Part shown: positions 16,600 through 24,134 of the stretch, piece after piece
How the letters are laid out: every line of letters starts with the position of its first letter
How positions within the stretch are numbered: position 1 is the first letter of the stretch
Assembly: GCA_013388645.1 (NCBI GenBank)
Contig: JACAEV010000154.1
Coordinates: 1-51,436, forward strand
DNA from: Syntrophaceae bacterium
GTDB taxonomy: Bacteria; Desulfobacterota; BSN033; UBA1163
Direction: 5' to 3'
DNA length: 51,436 nucleotides
Position numbers and translations under genes: made by a program
The notes under the pieces: model-generated
Database searches by the model: none
What the model was told of the DNA's origin: nothing
Seen by the model: only the letters and a program-made list of their open reading frames with translations

Positions 16600-17610
16600 A
16601 TGAAGGGGAAATGGATGATGTTAATGATCAGCATTATGACGATGATGTTTGTGTTAGGAACTGCAGTCGCCCAAGAGAAGGTGACCGTCTATACATCTTT
16701 AGAAACGGATGAGACCGTTAAATACCTGGAGCTGGCCAGAAAGGAGCTCCCCGGACTCCAGATCGATATCATCCGACTTTCGACAGGGGAATTGGGAGCA
16801 AGGATGTTGGCAGAAAAAGACAATCCTCAGGCAGACTGCATTTGGGGATGGGCGGTGACCAACACCGAACAGTTTATTCCAATGGGAATGTTAGAGCCTT
16901 ATAAACCCAAAGGGGTGGAGAAGTTGGATCAGAGGTTTGTCCATCCGAAATATTTTTATGCTGGGATCGATATGTACATCGCTGCCTTCTGTGTGAATAC
17001 AAAAGTCCTGAAAGAGAAAAATCTTCCCATGCCAAAGGGATGGTACGATCTGCTCAATCCCAAATTTAAAGGTCTTCTGGCCATGCCCAATCCCGCAGCC
17101 TCAGGAACCGGATTTCTGCAGGTGGCAAGCCTCCTTCAAATGTATGGAGCCAAAGAGGGAAAGGAAGACGGTTGGGAGTTTTTAAAGAGTTTGGATAGAA
17201 ATATGGGCCAATATATTAAAAGTGGGTCGAGACCGGCCAAGATGACGGCACAAGGGGAATTTGCTGTGGGATGCTCCTTCGATTTCGTCGTGGGTGAGCT
17301 GAAAAAGCAAGGAGCTCCGGTCGAATTTGTTTTCCCTGTGGAAGGGGCAGGATATGAAGTGGAGGCGAATGCTCTCCTTAAAGGTGCCAAAAACCCAAAT
17401 GCGGCAAAGAAATTTTTGGATTGGGCTATCAGTCCGAGTGCCATGAAACTTTATTCGGAATTTAAATTAGGGGTCACCCTGCCTGGAATCCCCACCCGCA
17501 CGGATATGCCAAAATTGTCAGAGATCAAACTCTATCCAATGGACTTTGCCTGGCAGGCCAAGAATCGCGATGCGATTCTGAAGAAATGGGAAAGCCTTTT
17601 CTTGAAATAA
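16600..17610 (+). CDS. ABC transporter substrate-binding protein, iron(III)/2-aminoethylphosphonate type
   Basis: This 336-residue periplasmic binding protein has a signal peptide ending at AVA-Q (about residue 25), then KVTVYTSLETDE, the usual opening of the FbpA/PhnS-like family. Internal marks are DCIWGWAVTNTEQF, FCVNTKVLKEKNLPMPKGWYDLLNPKFKG and GCSFDFVVGELKKQG. Most close relatives by this pattern are annotated as putative 2-aminoethylphosphonate (PhnS2-type) or iron binders. The lack of a clear iron-tyrosine pair argues against iron. The ribosome site AGGAGG is excellent. The gene has its own strong promoter and a terminator right after it, so it is made apart from, and probably in excess of, the ATPase and permease. 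Confidence 0.87.
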   Translation: MKGKWMMLMISIMTMMFVLGTAVAQEKVTVYTSLETDETVKYLELARKELPGLQIDIIRLSTGELGARMLAEKDNPQADCIWGWAVTNTEQFIPMGMLEPYKPKGVEKLDQRFVHPKYFYAGIDMYIAAFCVNTKVLKEKNLPMPKGWYDLLNPKFKGLLAMPNPAASGTGFLQVASLLQMYGAKEGKEDGWEFLKSLDRNMGQYIKSGSRPAKMTAQGEFAVGCSFDFVVGELKKQGAPVEFVFPVEGAGYEVEANALLKGAKNPNAAKKFLDWAISPSAMKLYSEFKLGVTLPGIPTRTDMPKLSEIKLYPMDFAWQAKNRDAILKKWESLFLK

Positions 17611-17630
17611 AGCATGGGGGAAACCTTGTT

Positions 17631-17667
17631 GGGCACTCCACTCTGAGTGGGTGGGGTGCCTTTTTTA
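17631..17667 (+). terminator. rho-independent terminator after binding-protein gene
   Basis: A GC-rich stem (GGCACTCCAC with GTGGGGTGCC, small mismatch) is followed at once by six T residues. It lies 20 bases past the stop codon and isolates the binding-protein message from the ATPase operon. Confidence 0.8.
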
Positions 17668-17720
17668 TTGACCCTGTGGAGTTGTCCCTTCGTCGCCGAA
17701 TATGGATATCTTTAATGGGG

Positions 17721-17749
17721 TTGACATTATTTTTTAATTCCATTAAAAC
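17721..17749 (+). promoter_or_regulatory. promoter for ATPase-permease-GntR operon
   Basis: The -35 is TTGACA (17721-17726), the spacer 17 bases and the -10 TAAAAC (17744-17749), overlapped by operator B. About 180 bases of leader with a degenerate repeat follow before the ATPase start. Confidence 0.6.
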
Positions 17750-17764
17750 CTATTTAGACAGGTA
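17747..17764 (+). promoter_or_regulatory. operator B (GntR/HutC-type palindrome) before ABC ATPase operon
   Basis: It reads AACCTATTTAGACAGGTA and differs from operator A in two positions. It sits on the -10 of the operon that encodes the GntR protein itself, which implies autoregulation. Confidence 0.72.
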
Positions 17765-17926
17765 GATAGTTTGTTATCAGGTTAAGGCCATGAGGCCAGT
17801 TTGGGATAAGGTCAGAGGGTTATGTTTAAATGACTTTACAGATCAATAACATTACCCCTTCTCGAAACTGGCCCCTTTACCCTTACCGTTCGACCTTAGA
17901 CTTCAATACAAGGACGTAAAAAAATC

Positions 17927-19018
17927 ATGGGAAGAAATCTCAGGTTGGAAAACCTTACTAAGAAATTTGGGACGCTCACCGCCGTGGATCATGTGGATCT
18001 CGAAATCGAGGAGGGGGAGTTCATCTGTTTTCTGGGTCCGAGCGGTTGCGGCAAGACCACGGTCCTCAGGATGATCACCGGGTTTGAGACGGTGACGGAG
18101 GGGAAGGTCATTTTTGATGGGAGGGTGATCAATAACCTTATTCCGCAAAAGAGGGAGTTTGGGATCGTCTTCCAGTCCTATGCTCTTTTTCCCAATATGA
18201 CGGTGGAAGAGAATATCGCCTTTGGCCTCAAAGTGAGGAAGATGCCTAAGAAGGAGGTCGCTGAGAGGGTCGATCAAATGCTTGACTTGATAGGGTTGCG
18301 CGACTGGAGAAAACTTTACCCGGCTCAACTCAGCGGAGGGCAACAACAGAGGGTAGCGCTGGTAAGGGCCCTTGCTCCCAACCCTCAAGTTCTCCTCTTG
18401 GATGAGCCCCTGAGTGCTTTGGATGCAAAAATTCGTGTTCGCCTCAGGGCAGAAGTCAAGCGACTTCAGCAGGAACTTAAGAAGACGATGATTTACGTCA
18501 CCCACGACCAAGAAGAGGCGCTCTCGATCGCAGACCGTGTGGTCGTCATGGAGGCTGGACAGTTTCGGCAGGTGGGAAAGCCCATTGAGATTTATCAATG
18601 TCCCAATTCCAGCTTTGTCGCAGATTTTGTTGGGACATCGAATTTTTTTAAAGGGAGTCGATACGAAGATCGGGTCAAAACCGGCAAGAGGGAATTTAAA
18701 ATCTCTCAATCAGGTCCGCCGACGGAGGGGGAGGTATTTTTAGCCATTCGACCAGAAAAAATAGAGGTGTTTAAAGAGGGAACGCTGCCCAGCGCCTTGG
18801 AACCTTCGAACGTGATTTCTGGTAAAATTGATGTCGTCACCTTTTTAGGGGCCGCGGTTCGTCTGACCATCAACATCGATGGAGAGGAGTTGATTTCCGA
18901 TATCATTGAGAAAGAGTTCGCGCAGCGACAGCTCAAACAAGGGGAAAAAGTCCTTCTTTATTTTCCTCCGGAAGCCTTTATTGTTTATCCCATGACTCAA
19001 AGAGAGGGGATCTCATGA
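17927..19018 (+). CDS. ABC transporter ATP-binding protein (PhnT2/PotA-like)
   Basis: This is a 363-residue importer ATPase. Walker A GPSGCGKTT is at 37-45, the Q-loop in VFQSYALFP at 81-89, the signature LSGGQQQR at 135-142, Walker B VLLLDEP at 155-161 and the switch His in YVTHDQEE. A TOBE domain follows from about 285 to the end. It belongs to the group serving iron, polyamine and putative 2-aminoethylphosphonate importers. Its stop overlaps the permease start by 4 bases (ATGA). The ribosome site is weak, with AAGGA about 13 bases upstream. It forms the first gene of the operator-B operon. Confidence 0.92.
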   Translation: MGRNLRLENLTKKFGTLTAVDHVDLEIEEGEFICFLGPSGCGKTTVLRMITGFETVTEGKVIFDGRVINNLIPQKREFGIVFQSYALFPNMTVEENIAFGLKVRKMPKKEVAERVDQMLDLIGLRDWRKLYPAQLSGGQQQRVALVRALAPNPQVLLLDEPLSALDAKIRVRLRAEVKRLQQELKKTMIYVTHDQEEALSIADRVVVMEAGQFRQVGKPIEIYQCPNSSFVADFVGTSNFFKGSRYEDRVKTGKREFKISQSGPPTEGEVFLAIRPEKIEVFKEGTLPSALEPSNVISGKIDVVTFLGAAVRLTINIDGEELISDIIEKEFAQRQLKQGEKVLLYFPPEAFIVYPMTQREGIS

Positions 19019-20763
19019 GTCGAACCGAAACGACGCAGGGTCTTACCATCTCAGCCCCCATCAGCAGTGACCGGTGGCTGACGGGAGTCACAATGGGATT
19101 TCTGTTGGCCGTCCTCATCTTTTTTATGCTCTACCCGGTTTACGACATTTGCAAACTGAGTTTCTTTCGTGGGGAAAAACTCACCCTTGAAAATTATATA
19201 TCCTATTTCACCAATCCAAGAATGTTTCGATCCTTGACCAATAGCCTGATCGTCTCTGGGGCGACCACAGTCATCACCACGATCCTCGCTTTCTTCTTCG
19301 CTTATGGATTGACCCGAACGACCATTCCGGGAAAGGGGATTTTCTATACCATTTCGACCCTCCCTCTGATCGCCCCTTCCATCATTCAAGGGTTGGCGTT
19401 AATTCTTTTATTCGGGAAGAATGGATTGTTCACCCGTTATTTGCTTCATACCGATTGGAACATCTATGGAGCAACAGGGATCATTGTCGCAGAATGCCTT
19501 TACTGTTTTCCCAATGCCCTCTTTATTCTGTACACCACCCTCTCTGCCGTGGATACGCGATTGGATGAAGCCGCGCAGAGCCTGGGAGCTTCTGCTCTGA
19601 AAACCTTTTATAAAGTCACCCTCCCTTCGGCCAAATATGGGATTGCGAGTGCCGCGGCCCTGGTGTTTAACTTGACGATTACCGATTTTGGTGTCCCTGT
19701 GGTGATCGGAGGAAACTATAATGTGTTGGCGACTGAAATTTATCAACAAGTCATTGGAATGCAGCGGTTCAACCTGGGAGCCACAATCAGCGTGATCCTG
19801 CTCATTCCTTCCGTCGCCGCTTTTCTTTTAAACTATTACCTCACCAAAAAAAGTTATGCCCTCATCAGCGGTCAGGCTCGTCCATTTCTCCAACCCTCTC
19901 GGCCCTTTAAAAAATGGGCCTTCACCATTTATTGCTGGATCCCTTGCACCTTTATCCTCATTGTGTTTGCAACGGTTTTCCTGGGTTCCTTTGTTAAGGT
20001 CTGGCCTTATGATTTTTCTCTCACCTTGAAACATTATAATTTCCCTTCGTTGGGGGGAGTGGCACCCTTATGGACCAAATTCTGGGCCTCTTTCCTGAAA
20101 GGAGAGTGGCAAGCCATCATCGCTTATAAGTATGCCCCCATCTGGAATAGTCTTTGGATCTCTATTTTTGTCGCCGTTGGAGGCGCATGCCTGACGCTCT
20201 TGGCCGGATACATTGTTGAAAAAAAGAAGCCCAAAGGGGAACAGGTTCTCTATACCTTGAGCGTGTTGCCAGCGGCCATCCCTGGGATCGTGATGGGTTT
20301 GGGGTATATCCTGGCTTTTAACAAACCTTACTTTTTTATATACGGGACGTTCTGGATCGTCATCATCAATATCATCATCTGCAATTTTACACTGGGTGTC
20401 CTTTCCAGTATTGCCAATCTGAAACAGATCGATAAGTCCATTGAGGAGGCAGCGGTCAGTCTGGGAGCTAACCCCATTACCACTTTTGCCCGTGTGGTCT
20501 TCCCGCTCACCAAAACCGCCTTTTTCTCCAACATGACTTTCTTCTTCATGCGGGCGATGACCACCATCAGTGCTGTGATCTTTCTTGTTTCAGCGAAAGT
20601 GAAGCTGGCAGCCATTGAGATCGTTTTCCTCGATATCGATGGCCGAACCGCCAGCGCTAATGCCATGTGTACTATTATCATTCTCATCGTGGTTGGAATG
20701 CTGGTCGCCATGCGGTTGATCACTGGCAGAACCGCGCTGAAAGGAATGAGTGCCACGACCTAA
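19015..20763 (+). CDS. two-domain ABC permease, putative 2-aminoethylphosphonate type
   Basis: This 582-residue inner-membrane protein contains two fused binding-protein-dependent permease domains. The first spans about 30-280 with its EAA loop at DEAAQSLGASALKTFYKVTLP. The second spans about 305-570 with EEAAVSLGANPITTFARVVFP. About twelve membrane segments are expected. One protein thus supplies both halves of the channel, as in FbpB and PhnU2-type permeases. It overlaps the ATPase gene by 4 bases and is followed 10 bases later by the GntR gene. The combination binding protein, ATPase, fused permease and GntR regulator is the usual make-up of the putative 2-aminoethylphosphonate importers, but no PhnW or PhnX enzyme is nearby. 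Confidence 0.9.
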   Translation: MSRTETTQGLTISAPISSDRWLTGVTMGFLLAVLIFFMLYPVYDICKLSFFRGEKLTLENYISYFTNPRMFRSLTNSLIVSGATTVITTILAFFFAYGLTRTTIPGKGIFYTISTLPLIAPSIIQGLALILLFGKNGLFTRYLLHTDWNIYGATGIIVAECLYCFPNALFILYTTLSAVDTRLDEAAQSLGASALKTFYKVTLPSAKYGIASAAALVFNLTITDFGVPVVIGGNYNVLATEIYQQVIGMQRFNLGATISVILLIPSVAAFLLNYYLTKKSYALISGQARPFLQPSRPFKKWAFTIYCWIPCTFILIVFATVFLGSFVKVWPYDFSLTLKHYNFPSLGGVAPLWTKFWASFLKGEWQAIIAYKYAPIWNSLWISIFVAVGGACLTLLAGYIVEKKKPKGEQVLYTLSVLPAAIPGIVMGLGYILAFNKPYFFIYGTFWIVIINIIICNFTLGVLSSIANLKQIDKSIEEAAVSLGANPITTFARVVFPLTKTAFFSNMTFFFMRAMTTISAVIFLVSAKVKLAAIEIVFLDIDGRTASANAMCTIIILIVVGMLVAMRLITGRTALKGMSATT

Positions 20764-20773
20764 GGGAGGACCT

Positions 20774-21535
20774 GTGCCTGAAGCGTTCCGTTTGGAAAAG
20801 GGCGTTCCCAAATATATTCAGATCAGCAACTGGCTGATCGAGATGATCCAGAAGGGAAGGTATGCGGTCAATGATAAGTTACCCTCTGAATCCAAGCTCT
20901 CCGAGCTTTTTCAGGTCAACCGCAACACGGTTCGACAGGCCATTTCAGATCTGGTCGCCAAGGGGTTGGTCCAGAAAAAAAATGGTGTCGGTTCTTTTGT
21001 GTTGAGCCAGGCGATCACTCCCGTCAAGTATACCCTCCAGCATATTTCAAGTTTTACGGATGATATGCTCCGGATGGGGATCGTCCCTCAGACCCGTCTG
21101 ATCCATAAGTCCATCATCGAAGCCCCTCCGGAGGTTGCAGAAAAACTGATGTTGGGGAAAGAGAAGAAGGTGATCCTGACCGAACGCCTTCGGCTGGGAA
21201 ACCGAATTCCATTAGTGATTGAACGGAGCTATCTCCCCTATCGAGAATACAAGGACATTTTAAAGATGCGCTTAACCGGGTCCCTTTACCATCTCCTGAC
21301 CAAAAAGTTCCACGTCATTCTCCATCGTTCCATTCAAACCTTTCGGGCCGTGACTCTTTCCGGAAAGGATGCCAAATTATTGGGTCTCCCTCCGCGGTCC
21401 TCCGGAATTTTTTTAGAGAGCATCATCTACGATTCGAAAAACATCCCTGTGGAGGTGCTTCATGCTTTCCACCGGGGGGACAAATACATTTTTGAAGTGG
21501 AGTCGGGGAGATATCGGTACAATGTGGAGGCTTAA
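20774..21535 (+). CDS. GntR-family (HutC/UTRA) transcriptional regulator
   Basis: This 253-residue regulator has an N-terminal winged helix with PKYIQISNWLIEMIQKGRY, LPSESKLSELFQVNRNTVRQAISDLVAKGLV, and a C-terminal UTRA effector-binding domain (about 95-245) carrying ILTERLRLGNRIPLVIERSYLP. HutC-subfamily proteins release DNA when a transported metabolite or its breakdown product binds. I chose the GTG at 20774 because GGGAGGA lies 4 bases upstream and it follows the permease stop. An in-frame ATG at 20750 lies within the permease gene and has no ribosome site. It is last in the operon under operator B, so it probably controls itself, and the four shared palindromes are its likely targets. 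Confidence 0.9.
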   Translation: MPEAFRLEKGVPKYIQISNWLIEMIQKGRYAVNDKLPSESKLSELFQVNRNTVRQAISDLVAKGLVQKKNGVGSFVLSQAITPVKYTLQHISSFTDDMLRMGIVPQTRLIHKSIIEAPPEVAEKLMLGKEKKVILTERLRLGNRIPLVIERSYLPYREYKDILKMRLTGSLYHLLTKKFHVILHRSIQTFRAVTLSGKDAKLLGLPPRSSGIFLESIIYDSKNIPVEVLHAFHRGDKYIFEVESGRYRYNVEA

Positions 21536-21542
21536 AAAAGAC

Positions 21543-21571
21543 TTGACAAAAATTTTTTTTCTTGTTACCTG
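21543..21571 (+). promoter_or_regulatory. promoter for aminotransferase-aldolase-Ald operon
   Basis: The -35 is TTGACA (21543-21548), followed by an A/T-rich spacer of 17. The -10 position is occupied by TACCTG, the beginning of operator C. The -10 match is weak; the placement rests on the same -35/operator spacing seen at the other three sites. Confidence 0.5.
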
Positions 21572-21583
21572 TATAGATAGGTA
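21566..21583 (+). promoter_or_regulatory. operator C (GntR/HutC-type palindrome) before aminotransferase operon
   Basis: It reads TACCTGTATAGATAGGTA. The outer arms TACCT/AGGTA are perfectly complementary and so is CTGTAT/ATAGATAG with one change. It follows the GntR stop codon by 30 bases. Confidence 0.75.
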
Positions 21584-21815
21584 GTTAGGTAATAATGATG
21601 AAATCCGAAGCACGAAACCCGAAACAAAGATGTCGAACCCTAAACTCTAATCAAACTCAAATGTCCAAAGGACTCAACTCAAAACCGATCGTCGAGAAGT
21701 CAAAATTACCTTTTGAGTTTTATATTTTGGATTTGCTTAGGATTTAGTGTTTAGAGTTTAAACAATCTCCGGTTCCGATATTCGGATTTCGAATTTAATA
21801 GATAGGGAGGCCCTT

Positions 21816-22928
21816 ATGGCAGAACTGAAGCGTTTTTTGGTCCCGTGGTTTGATCAGATTAAACCTTATGATACCGATGATTTATTGATGGCTTGGTCCA
21901 GACCCGAGTTGAAAAGGATGATGGTGAACGAAAACCCCATCCCTCCTTCTGAGAAGGTGCTCCAAGCCGTTATCGAAGCAGCCAAACTGGGGAATCGATA
22001 CCCCGATAGTGGCCCACGGATTCGTGCTAAAATCGCAAAACGCTATGATCTGGGACCGGAGAATGTTTTTATCAGCCATGGTTCTTCGGAGATCATTGAT
22101 ATGATCATGCGGCTCTTTGTTTCGCCTGGCGATGAGGTTTTACTTCCCAATCCAACCTTTTCCCTCTATGGCATCCGGACCCGGGCGGTGGGAGGGCAGG
22201 TGGTGGCCGTGGACATGACCTCTGATCTCCAATACGATATTCCGGCCATGCTTCGTGCGGTGACCCCCCGGACCAAGGTCATTATCATTTGTACCCCGAA
22301 TAATCCGACTGGGGATTTCATCCCTGACGATGATCTCATGAAGATCGTCGAACTCGGCATTCCCACTCTGATCGATGAAGCTTATTTAGAATATCACCCC
22401 GAGCACGAATCTAAGGCTCCTCTGATTCGAAAATATAACCATCTGATCGTAGCCCATACGTTTTCGAAAGCCTATGGGATGGCAGGCATCCGATTTGGAT
22501 ATGCCCTGGCAGATGAGACATTGATCGGCTACTTTCGGAAGATCCAGATCCCGTGGAACACCAGTCTCCTCTCCATGGCGGCTGCTGAGGCAGCCCTTGA
22601 CGAGGAAGAGGAATTGAAACGGAAAGCGGCTTACAATAATGCGGGCGTGGATTATGTGTTTAAAGAGCTCTCGAAAATTCCAGGGGTTACCCCTTATTAC
22701 TCCCATGGAAACTATGTTCTCATCGACGCCACAGATACCGGGGCAACAGGGAAAGAGATTGTGGATTATGTTTTTGAGAATGCAGGGGTCATTCTCAAAC
22801 ATTTTGCTCCTCTTCGCGGCCGGAACGGGTTCTTCCGGATCAGCCTGGGCACCCACGAAGAAAACTCCATCTGTGTCCATGCCATTAAGAAGTTTTTGGA
22901 GAATAGAAAAAAGGAGAAGAGGACATGA
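21816..22928 (+). CDS. PLP aminotransferase, histidinol-phosphate aminotransferase-like
   Basis: This 370-residue fold-type I aminotransferase of the HisC/CobD branch has ISHGSSEIIDMIM for the cofactor phosphate, NNPTGD (Asn163 region), the Asp of TLIDEAYLEY, the Schiff-base Lys218 in HTFSKAYG, and FRISLGTHEEN near the end for substrate carboxylate or phosphate binding. No other histidine-biosynthesis gene is nearby, and the gene sits in a transporter regulon, so a catabolic transamination is more likely than histidinol-phosphate formation. Linkage to alanine dehydrogenase suggests pyruvate or alanine as the amino partner. The ribosome site GGGAGG is 5 bases upstream. It overlaps the next gene by 4 bases (ATGA). 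Confidence 0.85.
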   Translation: MAELKRFLVPWFDQIKPYDTDDLLMAWSRPELKRMMVNENPIPPSEKVLQAVIEAAKLGNRYPDSGPRIRAKIAKRYDLGPENVFISHGSSEIIDMIMRLFVSPGDEVLLPNPTFSLYGIRTRAVGGQVVAVDMTSDLQYDIPAMLRAVTPRTKVIIICTPNNPTGDFIPDDDLMKIVELGIPTLIDEAYLEYHPEHESKAPLIRKYNHLIVAHTFSKAYGMAGIRFGYALADETLIGYFRKIQIPWNTSLLSMAAAEAALDEEEELKRKAAYNNAGVDYVFKELSKIPGVTPYYSHGNYVLIDATDTGATGKEIVDYVFENAGVILKHFAPLRGRNGFFRISLGTHEENSICVHAIKKFLENRKKEKRT

Positions 22929-24118
22929 AAAAGAGTCCATTAGAACGGCTGATGGAGACCCACCCTGGATTGGAGATCTGGTGGGACTCCTCGCCTTTGA
23001 TTTATTCTTCTTGGGCGGAAGGGATGCTTAAAAAAAGTCCCTCCCACCGACTCGAAGAACTTCGGGAACAATTGAAAAGACTTTTTGATCCGGAGCATCC
23101 TGAAAGGACTCTCTTTCGGGGAGTCACGACCAATCCCCCCCTTTCCCTGGGAGTGATCAAAACACGTGAATCCCTGGTCACGGAAATGGTCGACCGTCTG
23201 ATCGAACAACATCCCTGTGTGGATAAAGAGACGCTCTTCTGGTTGACTTATAAAGAGATCGTTAAAAGAGGGGCCGAGATGTATTTAGAAGTCTTCAAGC
23301 AGTCCCAGTATCGATATGGATATCTCTCGGGTCAAGTGGATCCAAGGGTTTTGACGGACCGGGACAAAATGATTTCGCAGGCCTTGGAACTGTCTCGTCT
23401 CAGTCCCAATGTGATGATTAAAGTCCCAGGGTCCAAAGAAGGGTATGACGTCATCAAATTCCTGACCTCTAAAGGAATCTCCACCAACAATACGCTTACC
23501 TTTGTTCTTCCCCAATTGATGGCCTGTGCAAAAGCCGTTCAGGAAGGAGTGGAGATTGCCAAAAAGGATGGGGTGGATTTGACCCGGTGGAGGTCGGTCA
23601 TCACTCACATGACCGCTCGTTATGGAGATCTGGGAGGTCTTCGGAAGGAAGGACAATCTCAGGGCATCGAGCTTTCTGAAGCGGAAGTCCGTTGGGCGGA
23701 GTTGGCCATCTTCAAGAAGGCATATCGTCTTGTCAAAGAAAGAAACTATCCCAGTAAGATGCTGATCTGTTCGATGCGAATCAGCCCGGTGATGGATGGG
23801 AAGAGCCATTGTTGGCATTTGGAAAAGCTTGCCGGGGGAGATATTGTCTTCACTTGCCCTCCTTCTTTTATCGAAGGGACTTTTGAGTTTCTTGATGGGA
23901 CAGAATTTAGACCCCAGATTGAAGAGGAGGTTCCCCAAGCCGTATTGGATAAATTAATGAGAATTCCCTATTTTGAAAAGGCTTATGAGGAGGATGGAAT
24001 GAAACCAGAAGAATTCAACACCCATCCTGCTCTCGTGGCCACTGCTGTTGAATTTTCTATAGCGACAGAAGGAATGGTGGATTTTGTTGCAAAACGGCTT
24101 GCGACCAAGTGTGGCTAA
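22925..24118 (+). CDS. transaldolase-family protein, FSA-like catalytic change
   Basis: This 397-residue divergent class I aldolase has GVTTNPPL at 66-73 (TalB TTNPSL), a Schiff-base Lys166 in MIKVPGS, Asn188 and Thr190 in STNNTLTF (TalB NLTLLF), an Arg in the HMTARY segment (TalB Arg181) and an Arg in CSMRIS (TalB Arg228), so phosphate binding looks kept. The catalytic Glu of transaldolase (STEVDAR in TalB) is Gln138 here, SGQVDPR; fructose-6-phosphate aldolase also has Gln at that place. It is about 80 residues longer than TalB, mainly at the N-terminus and in the 205-245 region. It is translationally coupled to the aminotransferase and followed by alanine dehydrogenase. The substrate is unknown; aldol cleavage rather than transfer is inferred. 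Confidence 0.8.
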   Translation: MKKSPLERLMETHPGLEIWWDSSPLIYSSWAEGMLKKSPSHRLEELREQLKRLFDPEHPERTLFRGVTTNPPLSLGVIKTRESLVTEMVDRLIEQHPCVDKETLFWLTYKEIVKRGAEMYLEVFKQSQYRYGYLSGQVDPRVLTDRDKMISQALELSRLSPNVMIKVPGSKEGYDVIKFLTSKGISTNNTLTFVLPQLMACAKAVQEGVEIAKKDGVDLTRWRSVITHMTARYGDLGGLRKEGQSQGIELSEAEVRWAELAIFKKAYRLVKERNYPSKMLICSMRISPVMDGKSHCWHLEKLAGGDIVFTCPPSFIEGTFEFLDGTEFRPQIEEEVPQAVLDKLMRIPYFEKAYEEDGMKPEEFNTHPALVATAVEFSIATEGMVDFVAKRLATKCG

Positions 24119-24134
24119 CTCGGGATAAGAGACG

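Larger units (their letters stand above)
21536..21815. repeat. imperfect inverted-repeat spacer before aminotransferase operon
   Basis: From about 21598 to 21800 the left half (AAATCCGAAGCACGAAACCC, CCTAAACTCTAA, TCAAACTC) is matched by its approximate reverse complement on the right (TTTAGAGTTTAAAC, CGGATTTCGAATTT), with a centre near 21690. This makes a large, degenerate hairpin built of short stuttering words. It lies in the leader of the aminotransferase operon, between operator C and the start codon. Confidence 0.55.

Noticed and set aside
21816-22928. HisC-like aminotransferase considered as part of histidine biosynthesis.
   Set aside because: No other his gene is present; it is coupled to the transaldolase-like gene and lies behind operator C.
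7731-24118. Transketolase plus transaldolase-like gene considered as a sulfosugar (sulfoquinovose) breakdown pathway.
   Set aside because: No isomerase, sulfoquinovosidase, sulfolactaldehyde enzyme or sulfonate exporter is present, and the importer is of the phosphonate/iron type.
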